Source: Candidatus Thorarchaeota archaeon
GTDB taxonomy: Archaea; Asgardarchaeota; Thorarchaeia; Thorarchaeales; Thorarchaeaceae
Reading direction: 5' to 3'
NCBI GenBank assembly: GCA_011364905.1
Contig: RDNZ01000016.1
Location: 10,830-57,070, forward strand
DNA: 46,241 bases
Position numbers and translations under genes: made by a program. Within the stretch, counting starts at the first letter, position 1. The number at the start of each line of letters is the position of its first letter. The notes beneath the pieces were generated by a model, which saw only the letters and a list, made by a program, of their open reading frames with translations, was not told the origin of the DNA and ran no database searches. Of this stretch, positions 25,767-32,945 are shown in pieces.

Positions 25767-25829
25767 TGACATGTAAGAGAATAGATTCCATGGATGCGTG
25801 ATTAACACGCAAAAAGGATCGTTTGGACA

Positions 25830-26651
25830 CTAAATGTACGTGTGACGAATCTGAGCAGGACGACCCTTGACATGAATTGTTTCAAGAAAGGTTGTCATCG
25901 AATCGTTTGGAAACTCATACCCCTGATCGAGAATCTGCTGTTTCAAGGTCTTGAATAACTCCAAGACTGTTTCAAATTTCGGATCATCCAAAACGCTGCA
26001 GAACAACCTGTAGGTTTCTTCGGACATGCCCATCTGCTTTACGTGAGGGGTCCACCATTTAAGAGGTGGTGTCCACGACTTCTGCATCGTGAACCATAGA
26101 TTGACCGCTGCCACTACAGCACGAAACACGTTCAATTTGGAGTCATACATGAATCCTCTTCGTTGGTTGATGTCGGCATATCCTAGAGATCCGAGTAGGG
26201 TGCAGTACTTGTTCTTAAGTCGGTCGAGGTGTTCCTCCTCGGGATATCTTGCCAGCTTCTGTCGCCACTCCTCTAGTTTACCTGTTGGGTCGTGAATCAC
26301 AACACCTTCGACATATGGAAAGTGATCCATATCCAGTGGAGAATCAACCTGTTGTCTGAACCAAGCATCAGATATCGGAGAGAAATCGATCACCAACTTG
26401 CGAGGCTCGACTGATTCATCGAACTCAAGCCAAAGGGTATCTTTCAACTCAAGACTGTCATAGTACTCCTCGGTGACATAGATTAGGGCGTCCCAGTCGG
26501 TGGTTGGAGCACCAAATCCAGTGGCTCTACTCCCCCATAACATAACGCCAAGCACATGTGGCTCCTTTACAAGACCCTCAAGACGTTCGCGGACTATCTT
26601 GTCATCTATTTCTTCAATGCTTTTTACAATAGGAATCTTGTTTTCGATCAC
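25830..26651 (-). CDS. nucleotidyltransferase-domain protein
   Basis: The 273-residue protein has a Pol-beta-type nucleotidyltransferase N-terminal domain: 'VLGVMLWGSRATGFGAPTTDWDALIYV' holds the GS motif and the Asp-x-Asp pair (DWD), and 'RKLVIDFSPIS' supplies the third acidic residue. The C-terminal half is helical and includes 'NVFRAVVAAVNLWFTMQKSWTPPLKWW', which recalls DUF4037-like or aminoglycoside-adenylyltransferase-like partners. The substrate is unknown. The start is a GTG at 26651. Its upstream region holds a structured RNA candidate, so its leader could be regulatory. Confidence 0.8.
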   Translation of the reverse strand: MIENKIPIVKSIEEIDDKIVRERLEGLVKEPHVLGVMLWGSRATGFGAPTTDWDALIYVTEEYYDSLELKDTLWLEFDESVEPRKLVIDFSPISDAWFRQQVDSPLDMDHFPYVEGVVIHDPTGKLEEWRQKLARYPEEEHLDRLKNKYCTLLGSLGYADINQRRGFMYDSKLNVFRAVVAAVNLWFTMQKSWTPPLKWWTPHVKQMGMSEETYRLFCSVLDDPKFETVLELFKTLKQQILDQGYEFPNDSMTTFLETIHVKGRPAQIRHTYI

Positions 26652-26721
26652 CAGATATCGCCTTAGTCAATTTCGAATGTATCCGTCATTAAAGCGTGAT
26701 TGTCTGCGCCAAAAAGAGTGA

Positions 26722-26788
26722 AGGCGCCACTCCGCCGGGAAGCGGGAACGACAGACACTAGAAGTCGTGAATAGGGACCGTGGCGCTC
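26722..26788 (-). ncRNA. structured RNA candidate / leader element upstream of the nucleotidyltransferase gene
   Basis: The segment folds as a three-way junction: outer stem GCGCCAC (26724-26730) with GTGGCGC (26780-26786), one hairpin CCGC-cgggaa-GCGG and a second ACGAC-agacactagaa-GTCGT. On the minus strand it is followed by CTCTTTTTGG, and a second GGCGC (26706-26710) after the T-run could compete with the outer stem. This looks like a riboswitch-style or attenuator leader, or a separate small RNA. A TATA-like TTATTAG lies about 26 nt upstream on the minus strand. I recognise no known class. The plus strand can fold in the same way. Confidence 0.5.
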
Positions 26789-26868
26789 AACATACATGGA
26801 TTCTGTTCCTATCTAATAAGCACCTAGAAGTTTGGCGAGGTTAAATTGAAACCATCAGACTAGATTCC

Positions 26869-27060
26869 ATGACAGACACTGCGTTCCTTTCACTTGTGAG
26901 AAAATTCACAAAAGAGCAACTCCAGGCTATTGAGTCAATCCTTAATGTTCTCGACCCGGAGGAGTTTCGTGACTATCACGATCAGTTCGGTGTCTGTAAT
27001 GCACCAGACCGAATCGAACTGCTTAGGAGAGAGATACATTCCGCTTTAGAAAGGAGATGA
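26869..27060 (+). CDS. small helical protein
   Basis: A 63-residue product with a predicted all-helix composition: 'FLSLVRKFTKEQLQAIESILNVL' and 'PDRIELLRREIHSALERR', without transmembrane segments. No family is recognised. A TATA-like GGTTAAATTG (26836-26845) lies about 27 nt before the ATG, which would fit a leaderless transcript. It ends one base before the stop of the convergent membrane gene at 27062. Coding status rests on context and composition only. Confidence 0.55.
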   Translation: MTDTAFLSLVRKFTKEQLQAIESILNVLDPEEFRDYHDQFGVCNAPDRIELLRREIHSALERR

Positions 27061-27061
27061 A

Positions 27062-27313
27062 CTACACGACCACAAACGCAGGTGGAAACAGGACAAAATA
27101 CTCAATGACAATGGAAAGGACAATACCACCTAAGATGAGCCCTTTTCCTCTGTTCGGGTTGACATCCGTGAACCAGAGTATCGCACCAACGAGAACTACA
27201 ATGACTCCTGAGATCTGACCGATGAATATCAAGAAGTCCCAAATCTCAGCAAGGTAAAAACCAATCATCTGTGCAAAGTTCTGTAACGGAGATTGTAGTA
27301 GTACAAGATCCAT
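27062..27313 (-). CDS. small two-helix membrane protein
   Basis: This 83-residue protein has two hydrophobic segments ('LIFIGQISGVIVVLVGAILWF' and 'GKGLILGGIVLSIVIEYFVLF') linked by 'TDVNPNRGK'. The layout, a hydrophobic helix, a short basic loop with a GKGLI-type turn and a second helix, resembles TrbC/VirB2-like pilins and archaeal small membrane proteins, but the match is only in shape. It is convergent with the preceding small gene and lies at the left edge of the accessory cluster. Confidence 0.6.
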   Translation of the reverse strand: MDLVLLQSPLQNFAQMIGFYLAEIWDFLIFIGQISGVIVVLVGAILWFTDVNPNRGKGLILGGIVLSIVIEYFVLFPPAFVVV

Positions 27314-27403
27314 TCTCTCAACCCAAGAGATTGTGTGGCTTTCACGATTTAAGGTCCTAGAGAAGCCATTAGGGATACATGCCCTACAGAATTCAATATA
27401 CTA

Positions 27404-27832
27404 CTATAGTCTGTAATATCGCCTGGCACTTGGAATAGCCAGTGAGATGATCTCTGCTCCAGCAAAAACATCGATAATAGCAAAAAGAAGTTTTGAACTC
27501 ACATGTCCGGCATATGGCCAAAATGCAAGACTCTGGAACATAACCGGCGCCACCAATAGAATTACAATGCTCATAGAGATTCCGTAGAACCACAATATCT
27601 TACGCTCCTTCTTCATCCATCCTAGCATTATAATATCCATGAAACCCATTAAGTAGAAAACTGGTGGAAACGCGATGATCATAACGTCTATCGGCAGATG
27701 CGGACGATGGTCAAAATGAAAGATAATTACCCAATTGAAGACAATGAGCATCATTCCTCTGGTTGCCTGAAGTAGTGTACCTAATAGGACACTGTCCGGC
27801 CTCTTTGTTTGAACCTCAATAGTTGATTTCAA
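27404..27832 (-). CDS. four-helix membrane protein, paralog of 29927-30367
   Basis: I start this gene at the TTG at 27832 (GAGGG just upstream), giving 142 residues; the longer open frame runs into a copy of the tRNA-Ile 3' end and has no paralogous sequence there. The protein opens with 'RPDSVLLGTLLQATRGMMLIVFN', which is shared with the 146-residue product at 29927-30367 ('KPDSVVVSTLLQADRGILLIIL'), and has about four hydrophobic helices plus a basic C-terminus. No family is recognised. Each of the two paralogs lies just left of a tRNA-Ile-like element, so they may be duplicate cassettes. Confidence 0.65.
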   Translation of the reverse strand: MKSTIEVQTKRPDSVLLGTLLQATRGMMLIVFNWVIIFHFDHRPHLPIDVMIIAFPPVFYLMGFMDIIMLGWMKKERKILWFYGISMSIVILLVAPVMFQSLAFWPYAGHVSSKLLFAIIDVFAGAEIISLAIPSARRYYRL

Positions 27833-27911
27833 TATTCCCTCAGCCACCGGATAATTATGAACTCGAAATCTCTTTTGTTTTACGATGGGTTTAAAGAAAG
27901 TCCAGCAGAAG

Positions 27912-27923
27912 TGGTGGGCCCGG
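27912..27923 (-). repeat. tRNA-Ile 3'-end fragment, copy a
   Basis: TGGTGGGCCCGG is identical to the first 12 bases, CCA end included, of the tRNA-Ile(GAT) 3' end at 30475-30486. Flanks resemble copy c: AGCAGAAG precedes both, and TCTGAAG with AGAG follows both. Confidence 0.6.
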
Positions 27924-28070
27924 TGCAAAGTTCTGAAGCAGAGATCAAATTGGTATCGGATTCATTTACTCTGCGTATTCAAAGCGCTTGCATGTTGATT
28001 CATGGTCTTGGAGGTTCTGGGTCGGAGTAACATCAATATGGTCTCATGTAACAATTGAACGAGGAGTTTC

Positions 28071-28412
28071 ATGAAGTTGATAGAAGAAAAAAATGGTGTC
28101 CCACAGAAATGCGTGTGGTGTGGTAAATCGGTCACGAGCGATACTTGGAGTGAGTACTGCTCTTTCAGATGTACTGCTGCTGGTAGGTATCGTATGTATG
28201 TGTTGCTTTCTATCATTGGTCCAATAATATTGACAATCATGTTGTTTGTGCTAGTTATGATGGAATTTGATTCATGGACTTATCTGCTAATACGCCCGAG
28301 TTTGTTATTTCCACTCTTTATTATTACTGGAGTGAGTATATTCTTCATTTATGGAACATATGTGGGAAGGATATTAAGAAACGAAAAACAAGTGGACACT
28401 ATAGAAAGTTAG
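28071..28412 (+). CDS. zinc-ribbon membrane protein
   Basis: The 113-residue product begins with a four-cysteine motif, Cys14-x2-Cys17 ... Cys30-x3-Cys34 in 'CVWCGKSVTSDTWSEYCSFRC', followed by two transmembrane helices at about 42-66 and 73-103 and a charged tail. Zinc ribbons joined to membrane helices are common in archaeal small proteins of unknown role. GAGGAG lies four bases before the ATG. It is the only gene between tRNA-Ile fragments a and b. Confidence 0.75.
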   Translation: MKLIEEKNGVPQKCVWCGKSVTSDTWSEYCSFRCTAAGRYRMYVLLSIIGPIILTIMLFVLVMMEFDSWTYLLIRPSLLFPLFIITGVSIFFIYGTYVGRILRNEKQVDTIES

Positions 28413-28423
28413 TCAAACAAAAA

Positions 28424-28438
28424 CGGTGGACCCGGCGG
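28424..28438 (-). repeat. tRNA-Ile 3'-end fragment, copy b
   Basis: CGGTGGACCCGGCGG matches TGGTGGGCCCGGCGT at 12 of 15 positions and has the same orientation as the tRNA 3' end. It follows the zinc-ribbon gene by 12 nt. Confidence 0.5.
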
Positions 28439-28695
28439 TTTAATCCTTCCCTGTCTTTTTCATTCTCAATTTTTCATTGGCTAGTGTATTCATTTAGCGC
28501 GGGGATTTGAGAGAACCGATAATTGGGGACAGACAGAATATATCAGGAGTTTAGATCCGTAATTGAAGAGGGTCCTGAGAAACTCTCTGGGGTGTCTAGA
28601 ATGCATTGTCGGGCAATCCCATATTTGTTGAAGAAGCAAAAGAACAAACACTTCATAAGATGGATTGCGTTGATTCCACCAGGGAGTCACTAATA

Positions 28696-29811
28696 ATGAG
28701 GTCTAGGGAAATACGGGTTTTTCTCATTCTTTCACTTTTGTTGATCATCTACAATTGCCTTGATCTCAATCAGGTTGAAGCACAACAGGCAACTTGGCAT
28801 GAAATTGAACCCGGTAGTATGATTGAATGCAGTGAAGAGATTGGTAGTGGAGAAACCATCCAGTATTCTGTACTTGTGAATGCCCCTCAGGCATATCAGG
28901 TCAAGGTCCTGATCATGAACGATGCTGCATTTTATGAGTGGTGGTATGAAGAGAATTCAACCGGAGTCGTCTATGAGGAGTGGGCAATAACTGGAGAATT
29001 GTCTACGTATGAGATGCAAGCGCCCTATAGTGACGAGTGGTACGTTGTATTCTATAACACAAATCAGTATGATTCAGCAAATATAGATGCGGAGGTCCAC
29101 ATTGGTTCTTGGACCATATATATTCCATACGAAGGTACCGGTGGGCGTTCATCGTTGTCAGGAATCCTCTTCATAGGGGGACTTGTTCTCGTCATAGCTG
29201 TAGCGATATTTCTGCTTTATAGGCGGCGAAGATCGATAGTTGAAGCGAGAGAGAAGAATCTTCTAGAACAGGGAATACAACAGCTAAGTGTTGGAGGTTT
29301 TGATGATGCAGAAGTGACTTTCAGGACTATTGTTGAACAAAACCCTAAGTCTGCGATTGGGTGGCGTTATCTTGGTGATGTCCTTGTGTTAAAAGATAAT
29401 ATACCCAATGCTAGAATATGTCATCAGACAGCAGTTAGGTTCAATCCAAAGTACGGGTATAGTTCAACAATTAAATCAAAAACAAAGGTTTCAGGTGAAC
29501 CTTGGACTGAGTCAACAGTCACTTTGGATTTGACCATGAAAGTGCAATCACTAACAAAACCTCTGCCATTTGGAATTATGGATTCTGATGCGAAATTGTT
29601 CGAACAGACGCTAGAACAGCAACAAGAGAAATTAAAGGAGAGTCCTGATGATTCTGAACTAATGAAGAAGGTGGCTGAAACTCTATACATGATTGGAAGA
29701 AATAGAGAGTCAGCAGAAATGTATGGTAAACTACTAGCTAAAACTCCTGATGACTGGAAAGTTCACGATTCACTTCTAATGTCTTTGGGCGGTGCAAAGT
29801 ATCAAAAATAA
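28696..29811 (+). CDS. exported/anchored TPR protein
   Basis: Starting at the ATG at 28696, the 371-residue protein has a signal-type N-terminus (MRSREIRVFLILSLLLIIYN), an extracellular domain of about 120 residues rich in Trp/Tyr (FYEWWYEENSTG, WYVVFYNTNQYD), a transmembrane helix near residues 155-176 and a cytoplasmic part with tetratricopeptide-like repeats ('GIQQLSVGGFDDAEVTFRTIVEQNPKSAIGWRYLGDVL', 'AETLYMIGRNRESAEMYGKLLAKTPDDWKVHDSLL'). An upstream in-frame ATG at 28606 would add a polar extension that hides the signal, so I prefer 28696, with AGGGAG nine bases ahead. It is the single gene between tRNA-Ile fragments b and c. A signalling or assembly role is inference. Confidence 0.75.
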   Translation: MRSREIRVFLILSLLLIIYNCLDLNQVEAQQATWHEIEPGSMIECSEEIGSGETIQYSVLVNAPQAYQVKVLIMNDAAFYEWWYEENSTGVVYEEWAITGELSTYEMQAPYSDEWYVVFYNTNQYDSANIDAEVHIGSWTIYIPYEGTGGRSSLSGILFIGGLVLVIAVAIFLLYRRRRSIVEAREKNLLEQGIQQLSVGGFDDAEVTFRTIVEQNPKSAIGWRYLGDVLVLKDNIPNARICHQTAVRFNPKYGYSSTIKSKTKVSGEPWTESTVTLDLTMKVQSLTKPLPFGIMDSDAKLFEQTLEQQQEKLKESPDDSELMKKVAETLYMIGRNRESAEMYGKLLAKTPDDWKVHDSLLMSLGGAKYQK

Positions 29812-29832
29812 AACCGGAAACTCAAGCAGAAG

Positions 29833-29848
29833 TGGTGAGCCCGGCGTG
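29833..29848 (-). repeat. tRNA-Ile 3'-end fragment, copy c
   Basis: TGGTGAGCCCGGCGTG matches the tRNA-Ile 3' end at 15 of 16 positions, the longest of the three fragments, and is in the same orientation. It follows the TPR gene stop by 21 nt. Confidence 0.65.
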
Positions 29849-29926
29849 GATTCTCTGAAGTTAGAGCGCAGTGATTCTGTCCTGAGCTAATGTCCTAGGA
29901 ATGCAAATGAGGGATTACATGAAAGG

Positions 29927-30367
29927 TCATACTCCATAAAACTCACGAGCGTCTTTAGTGATCAATGCTGCAAGTTCAACTACGGCAAACAGATCAATGA
30001 TGACATACAAGAAGGAAATGTGGATTGATACGAAAATAGAGAAGAAAAACGGGACTACGAAGAGAATAACTATGCTCGATATTATACCGTAACGCCAGCC
30101 GTTCAGATTCTTCTCCCATACCAAATTCATCATGAATAGGTCAATTACGCCTATTAGAAAGTAAATCAAAGGCGGAGGTAGAAAAATGATATTGGTTCCG
30201 GGAATTATACCAACGGGTATTATTCTAATTGAGCCGTATCTGAAATAAAGAACCAAGTCGAGAATAATGAGAAGAATGCCTCTATCTGCTTGGAGCAATG
30301 TGCTTACTACAACACTATCTGGTTTCCTTCTAGGAACTTTGGATTTTGTTTCAGAGATGTCCCTCAA
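29927..30367 (-). CDS. four-helix membrane protein, paralog of 27404-27832
   Basis: A 146-residue protein opening with a short charged segment (MRDISETKSKVPRRKPDSVV) and then about four hydrophobic helices ('GILLIILDLVLYFRYG', 'PLIYFLIGVIDLFMMNLV', 'GIISSIVILFVVPFFFSIFV', 'FLYVIIDLFAVVELAALI'). The 'PDSV-x3-TLLQA-x-RG' block is shared with the protein at 27404-27832. The function is unknown. It is the single gene between fragment c and the intact tRNA-Ile gene, repeating the arrangement of its paralog with fragment a. Confidence 0.65.
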   Translation of the reverse strand: MRDISETKSKVPRRKPDSVVVSTLLQADRGILLIILDLVLYFRYGSIRIIPVGIIPGTNIIFLPPPLIYFLIGVIDLFMMNLVWEKNLNGWRYGIISSIVILFVVPFFFSIFVSIHISFLYVIIDLFAVVELAALITKDAREFYGV

Positions 30368-30477
30368 CTTCCTTTCTCTGATTTTGAAAAATCCATGACT
30401 CAGTTTATTTGTTTTACGAATAGAACTATGGAATAATAGACTAGAACACTATAGGCAAGTAGGATAAGAGAAAATGG

Positions 30478-30552
30478 TGGGCCCGGCGTGATTTGAACAC
30501 GCGATATCCGCCTTATCAGAGCGGCGCAATAACCAGGCTATGCCACGGGCCC
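30478..30552 (-). tRNA. tRNA-Ile(GAT)
   Basis: The minus-strand cloverleaf has acceptor GGGCCCG/CGGGCCC, anticodon stem CCGCT/GGCGG with loop CTGATAA (anticodon GAT) and T-arm GCGTG-TTCAAAT-CACGC, with discriminator A and CCA encoded at 30475-30477. No intron is present. A TATA-like TTTTTATC lies about 30 nt upstream on the minus strand. Three fragments of its 3' end occur to the left (27.9, 28.4 and 29.8 kb). The surrounding 30368-30675 stretch holds nothing else that I can support. Confidence 0.95.
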
Positions 30553-30675
30553 ATGAGTGAGTTTTGCTGGCGCGGTCTGGATAAAAACGTTATGACTGTG
30601 TGCGAGTCGATACGTTCCATAATGAGGTAAGAGTTGTCAAGAAATTTATAGAGTCTATGTTATCAGAAAAAAGGC

Positions 30676-30768
30676 ATGAAAAAGCTAATCGTTGTGGGAC
30701 TTCTAATTATCCTCGTTATTGCTATTGGAGTTCTATTCATTCTAGGACTGATCCAACCACCCACATAA
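30676..30768 (+). CDS. 30-aa single-helix membrane peptide
   Basis: The frame encodes MKKLIVVGLLIILVIAIGVL followed by FILGLIQPPT: two lysines, one long hydrophobic helix and a short Pro-rich end, a common form for small membrane subunits. AAAAAAGGC lies just before the ATG and a TATA-like TTTATAG sits about 30 nt upstream. A larger frame (30600-30791) in another phase is not convincing. A palindromic site follows the stop at once. Function unknown. Confidence 0.55.
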   Translation: MKKLIVVGLLIILVIAIGVLFILGLIQPPT

Positions 30769-30777
30769 CAACATATT

Positions 30778-30797
30778 TTAACTATAGTTAAATAATT
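30778..30797 (+). promoter_or_regulatory. palindromic promoter/operator, copy 2
   Basis: TTAACTATAGTTAA is a perfect 14-bp palindrome followed by ATAATT. Over 20 bases it differs at one position from the element at 18455-18474. It lies about 40 nt ahead of the YrdB-like gene and 10 nt behind the small membrane ORF. Confidence 0.55.
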
Positions 30798-30832
30798 GGT
30801 ATGGGGTCTTTGCCTTGGGCGAAAAAAACGAG

Positions 30833-31240
30833 ATGAAGCGAATAGGCGCTAACGATTTGCTACGGTTCATCCTTGAGCTTTGGGCACTGGTGGCCTTTGG
30901 ATATTGGGGTTTGAATCAGAGCTTTGGACTCATTAATTATGTACTCATGATTCTGCTTCCTGTACTGGTGGCTGTCCTTTGGGGAGTTTTCGCAGTTCCA
31001 AACGATCCGAGTAGATCGGGGGGCGCGCCAGTCCCTGTTCCTGGTACTATCCGTCTACTTCTGGAGTTTCTGATTTTTGGGTCTGCATTTTTAGCGCTAT
31101 ATTGGGGAGGTTTATTCTATCTCAGTCTAGTCTTCATATCACTGGTAATCATTCACTATATTTTGGCGCGCGAACGAATCAGATGGCTCCTCAACACCAA
31201 GAGTCAATCAAGAGCCTCAGGGACAACATCCTCAATGTAA
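30833..31240 (+). CDS. YrdB/DUF2568-like membrane protein
   Basis: A 135-residue protein with about four helices: 'LLRFILELWALVAFGYWGLNQ', 'YVLMILLPVLVAVLWGVFAVPNDPSRSGG', 'IRLLLEFLIFGSAFLALYW' and 'YLSLVFISLVIIHYILARERI'. The first block and the 'WGVFAVPNDPSR' loop match the YrdB (DUF2568) family, small membrane proteins of unknown role. I prefer ATG 30833 over the TTG at 30815 because the family begins at this point. The 3' end overlaps the convergent TIM-barrel gene by 37 nt. A palindromic operator precedes it. Confidence 0.8.
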   Translation: MKRIGANDLLRFILELWALVAFGYWGLNQSFGLINYVLMILLPVLVAVLWGVFAVPNDPSRSGGAPVPVPGTIRLLLEFLIFGSAFLALYWGGLFYLSLVFISLVIIHYILARERIRWLLNTKSQSRASGTTSSM

Positions 31241-32103
31241 TCTAGGGACTCGCCAGCCTCATCCTTGGACAGTTCAAAGATTATAGGACCTTCGAATCTA
31301 TCGTTTGATAATTCAAGGAGAAACTCGCGCAAGACCTCATCGCCCATTAGTCCTCGCCCTAGAGCTATGTGGTCCTCCCGAGCAACTGCACCCTCATACT
31401 CCTTGTAAGTTGCATCTTGAAGATGAATCTCGGTGATTCTGTCTTTGTGAGCGTTATAGAAGTCCATCACAGACTCGTCACCCGACATTTTAGATAACAG
31501 GTGTGCAGTGTCAAAACAGATGCTTGTATCCAAGTCATCGATCAGGTCTCTCAAGACTGTAAAGGGAAATTCAGTGTTCTCTATGGCCAGTCTATGTGGT
31601 TTGATTTCAGTCCTGCTGATAATGTCCTCCACGCTTGCAGCGGCATACCCAGCTAACAGAGTGCTGATAAGATGGACGAGGCCGGCATCATAGTTCAAGC
31701 CTGAAAACTCGGTAGCAAGAGCACCTGTTGTATGAAGAACATAAGCCTCAGGCTCAAGAGGCTTGGCAAGCTCAATGGCCTCAATGGTGCTGGTGACTCC
31801 TCCCAATCGCACATGTTCGTTGAAAGAGGCTAGCTCGACTGACCAGAATGGGAGATGCGCCGTATATGAGTGACCGAGCTCTTCCTTTAGGTCCACTAGG
31901 CGGTCAATGGACTCGGATGTGAGTGAGCCAGGAATGATATGTAGCACATCCATTGTGATCTCTATGACTGAGTAACCATTTGAGACGGCCTCTCGAACAA
32001 TATCTACGACATCTAGACGAGAGAAGTCAGGAGTCCCATCAACGATTACTCGCCCTGCGACCTCTTGAAATTCCAGAGCTGTTAGACCAAACCTAAGAGG
32101 CAT
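31204..32103 (-). CDS. sugar phosphate isomerase/epimerase-like TIM barrel protein
   Basis: The product (299 residues from ATG 32103) belongs to the xylose-isomerase-like AP-endonuclease-2 superfamily: 'GYSVIEITMDVL' near the N-terminus, 'YTAHLPFWSVELA', 'AYVLHTTGAL', 'RLAIENTEF', 'TSICFDTAHLLSKM' with Asp and His metal ligands, and 'RITEIHLQDATYKEYEG' and 'IALGRGLMG' further on. The family includes isomerases, epimerases and endonuclease IV; the substrate is not determined. The longer frame to 32157 begins with an unrelated extension. It overlaps the convergent YrdB-like gene by 37 nt. Confidence 0.85.
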   Translation of the reverse strand: MPLRFGLTALEFQEVAGRVIVDGTPDFSRLDVVDIVREAVSNGYSVIEITMDVLHIIPGSLTSESIDRLVDLKEELGHSYTAHLPFWSVELASFNEHVRLGGVTSTIEAIELAKPLEPEAYVLHTTGALATEFSGLNYDAGLVHLISTLLAGYAAASVEDIISRTEIKPHRLAIENTEFPFTVLRDLIDDLDTSICFDTAHLLSKMSGDESVMDFYNAHKDRITEIHLQDATYKEYEGAVAREDHIALGRGLMGDEVLREFLLELSNDRFEGPIIFELSKDEAGESLDYIEDVVPEALD

Positions 32104-32190
32104 TATCAAGCACCACCTTGTGGATATGGTGTAGGACCTCCCGATAAACTGTTTCATGTCATGAAAGACATATACGTTGGTTTTTGATGC

Positions 32191-32886
32191 ATGATAGCAG
32201 TGAAAACTATGACAATCACGATTCGGTACTTAGCACATGCAAGTTTCCAAATCAAGACAGCAGATCAGAACATCTACATCGACCCCTCTACAAAGAACAC
32301 AGGTCTGAAGAAGGATGCTTTTGGTCCTGCGGACTTGATACTGGTCACACATGGTCATGACGATCACTTTGACAAGGACTTGATTAAGAAGATTCGCAAT
32401 TTTGGAAGTCCCATCATTGCGCCTCCCAATCTCAAGAAAGAGATCAAGGGAGGAATTGTATGGGACTTGAGCCCAGGTCAGTTCATGAAGATGATAACAG
32501 GCGATGGAACTATTTGGGCCACAGAGGCATACAATGTAAAAAGAGTAAGATCCAATGGAAAGCCATTCCATCCAAAAGGGTTTGGGATGGGATTACTCGT
32601 TAAACTTGAGGACAAGTACATCTATCATGCAGGTGATACGGACTTCATCCCAGAGATGGAGAAATTGGCTGCACAAAAGGTAGATGTCGCACTGCTCCCC
32701 ATTGGAGATACCTATACCATGGATGCAAATGAGGCTGCTGAGGCAGCTCTACTCATTAAACCAAAGGTTGCCATTCCGATGCATCAGAAGGGGACCGACC
32801 CGAATGTCTTCAAGGAGAAGGTCGAATCTCAGTCAGACATCAAAGTGGTGATTCTTGGAGAAGGAGAAGAGTATACCCTAGAATGA
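32191..32886 (+). CDS. metal-dependent hydrolase, metallo-beta-lactamase fold (UPF0173-like)
   Basis: The 231-residue protein keeps the metallo-beta-lactamase ligands: 'YLAHASFQIKT', 'VTHGHDDHFDKDLI' (HxHxDH), 'YHAGDTDFIPEM' and 'VAIPMHQKG'. The PIGDTYTMDANEAAEAALLIKPK block is characteristic of the UPF0173/UlaG-like branch, whose members hydrolyse small substrates such as lactones. The start could also be ATG 32209 (MTITIRYLAH), which matches the family better. It is convergent with the cyclophilin gene across a perfect 10-bp hairpin. Confidence 0.9.
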   Translation: MIAVKTMTITIRYLAHASFQIKTADQNIYIDPSTKNTGLKKDAFGPADLILVTHGHDDHFDKDLIKKIRNFGSPIIAPPNLKKEIKGGIVWDLSPGQFMKMITGDGTIWATEAYNVKRVRSNGKPFHPKGFGMGLLVKLEDKYIYHAGDTDFIPEMEKLAAQKVDVALLPIGDTYTMDANEAAEAALLIKPKVAIPMHQKGTDPNVFKEKVESQSDIKVVILGEGEEYTLE

Positions 32887-32899
32887 TTATGGAAGGGAC

Positions 32900-32922
32900 A
32901 ACAGGTAGCAGAGCTACCTGTT
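32900..32922. terminator. 10-bp hairpin between convergent hydrolase and cyclophilin genes
   Basis: AACAGGTAGC-aga-GCTACCTGTT is a perfect stem lying 14 nt after the hydrolase stop and 24 nt from the cyclophilin stop; flanking GGAA and TTCC may extend it. It can serve as an RNA 3'-end structure in both directions. T-runs are absent, so its mode of action is uncertain. Confidence 0.55.
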
Positions 32923-32945
32923 CATTCCATGTATGTTTCCGAGTT

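Noticed and set aside
25796..25810. GCGTG-attaa-CACGC hairpin between the CoA-transferase and nucleotidyltransferase genes as a terminator
   Set aside because: The adjoining homopolymer is an A-run on the plus strand, so it does not give a T-tract after the stem for the upstream gene; the stem is only 5 bp.
30600..30791. 63-codon plus-strand frame
   Set aside because: It has no start signals, is compositionally odd (Cys/His/Arg/Tyr-rich), and overlaps the small membrane ORF that has a good start context.
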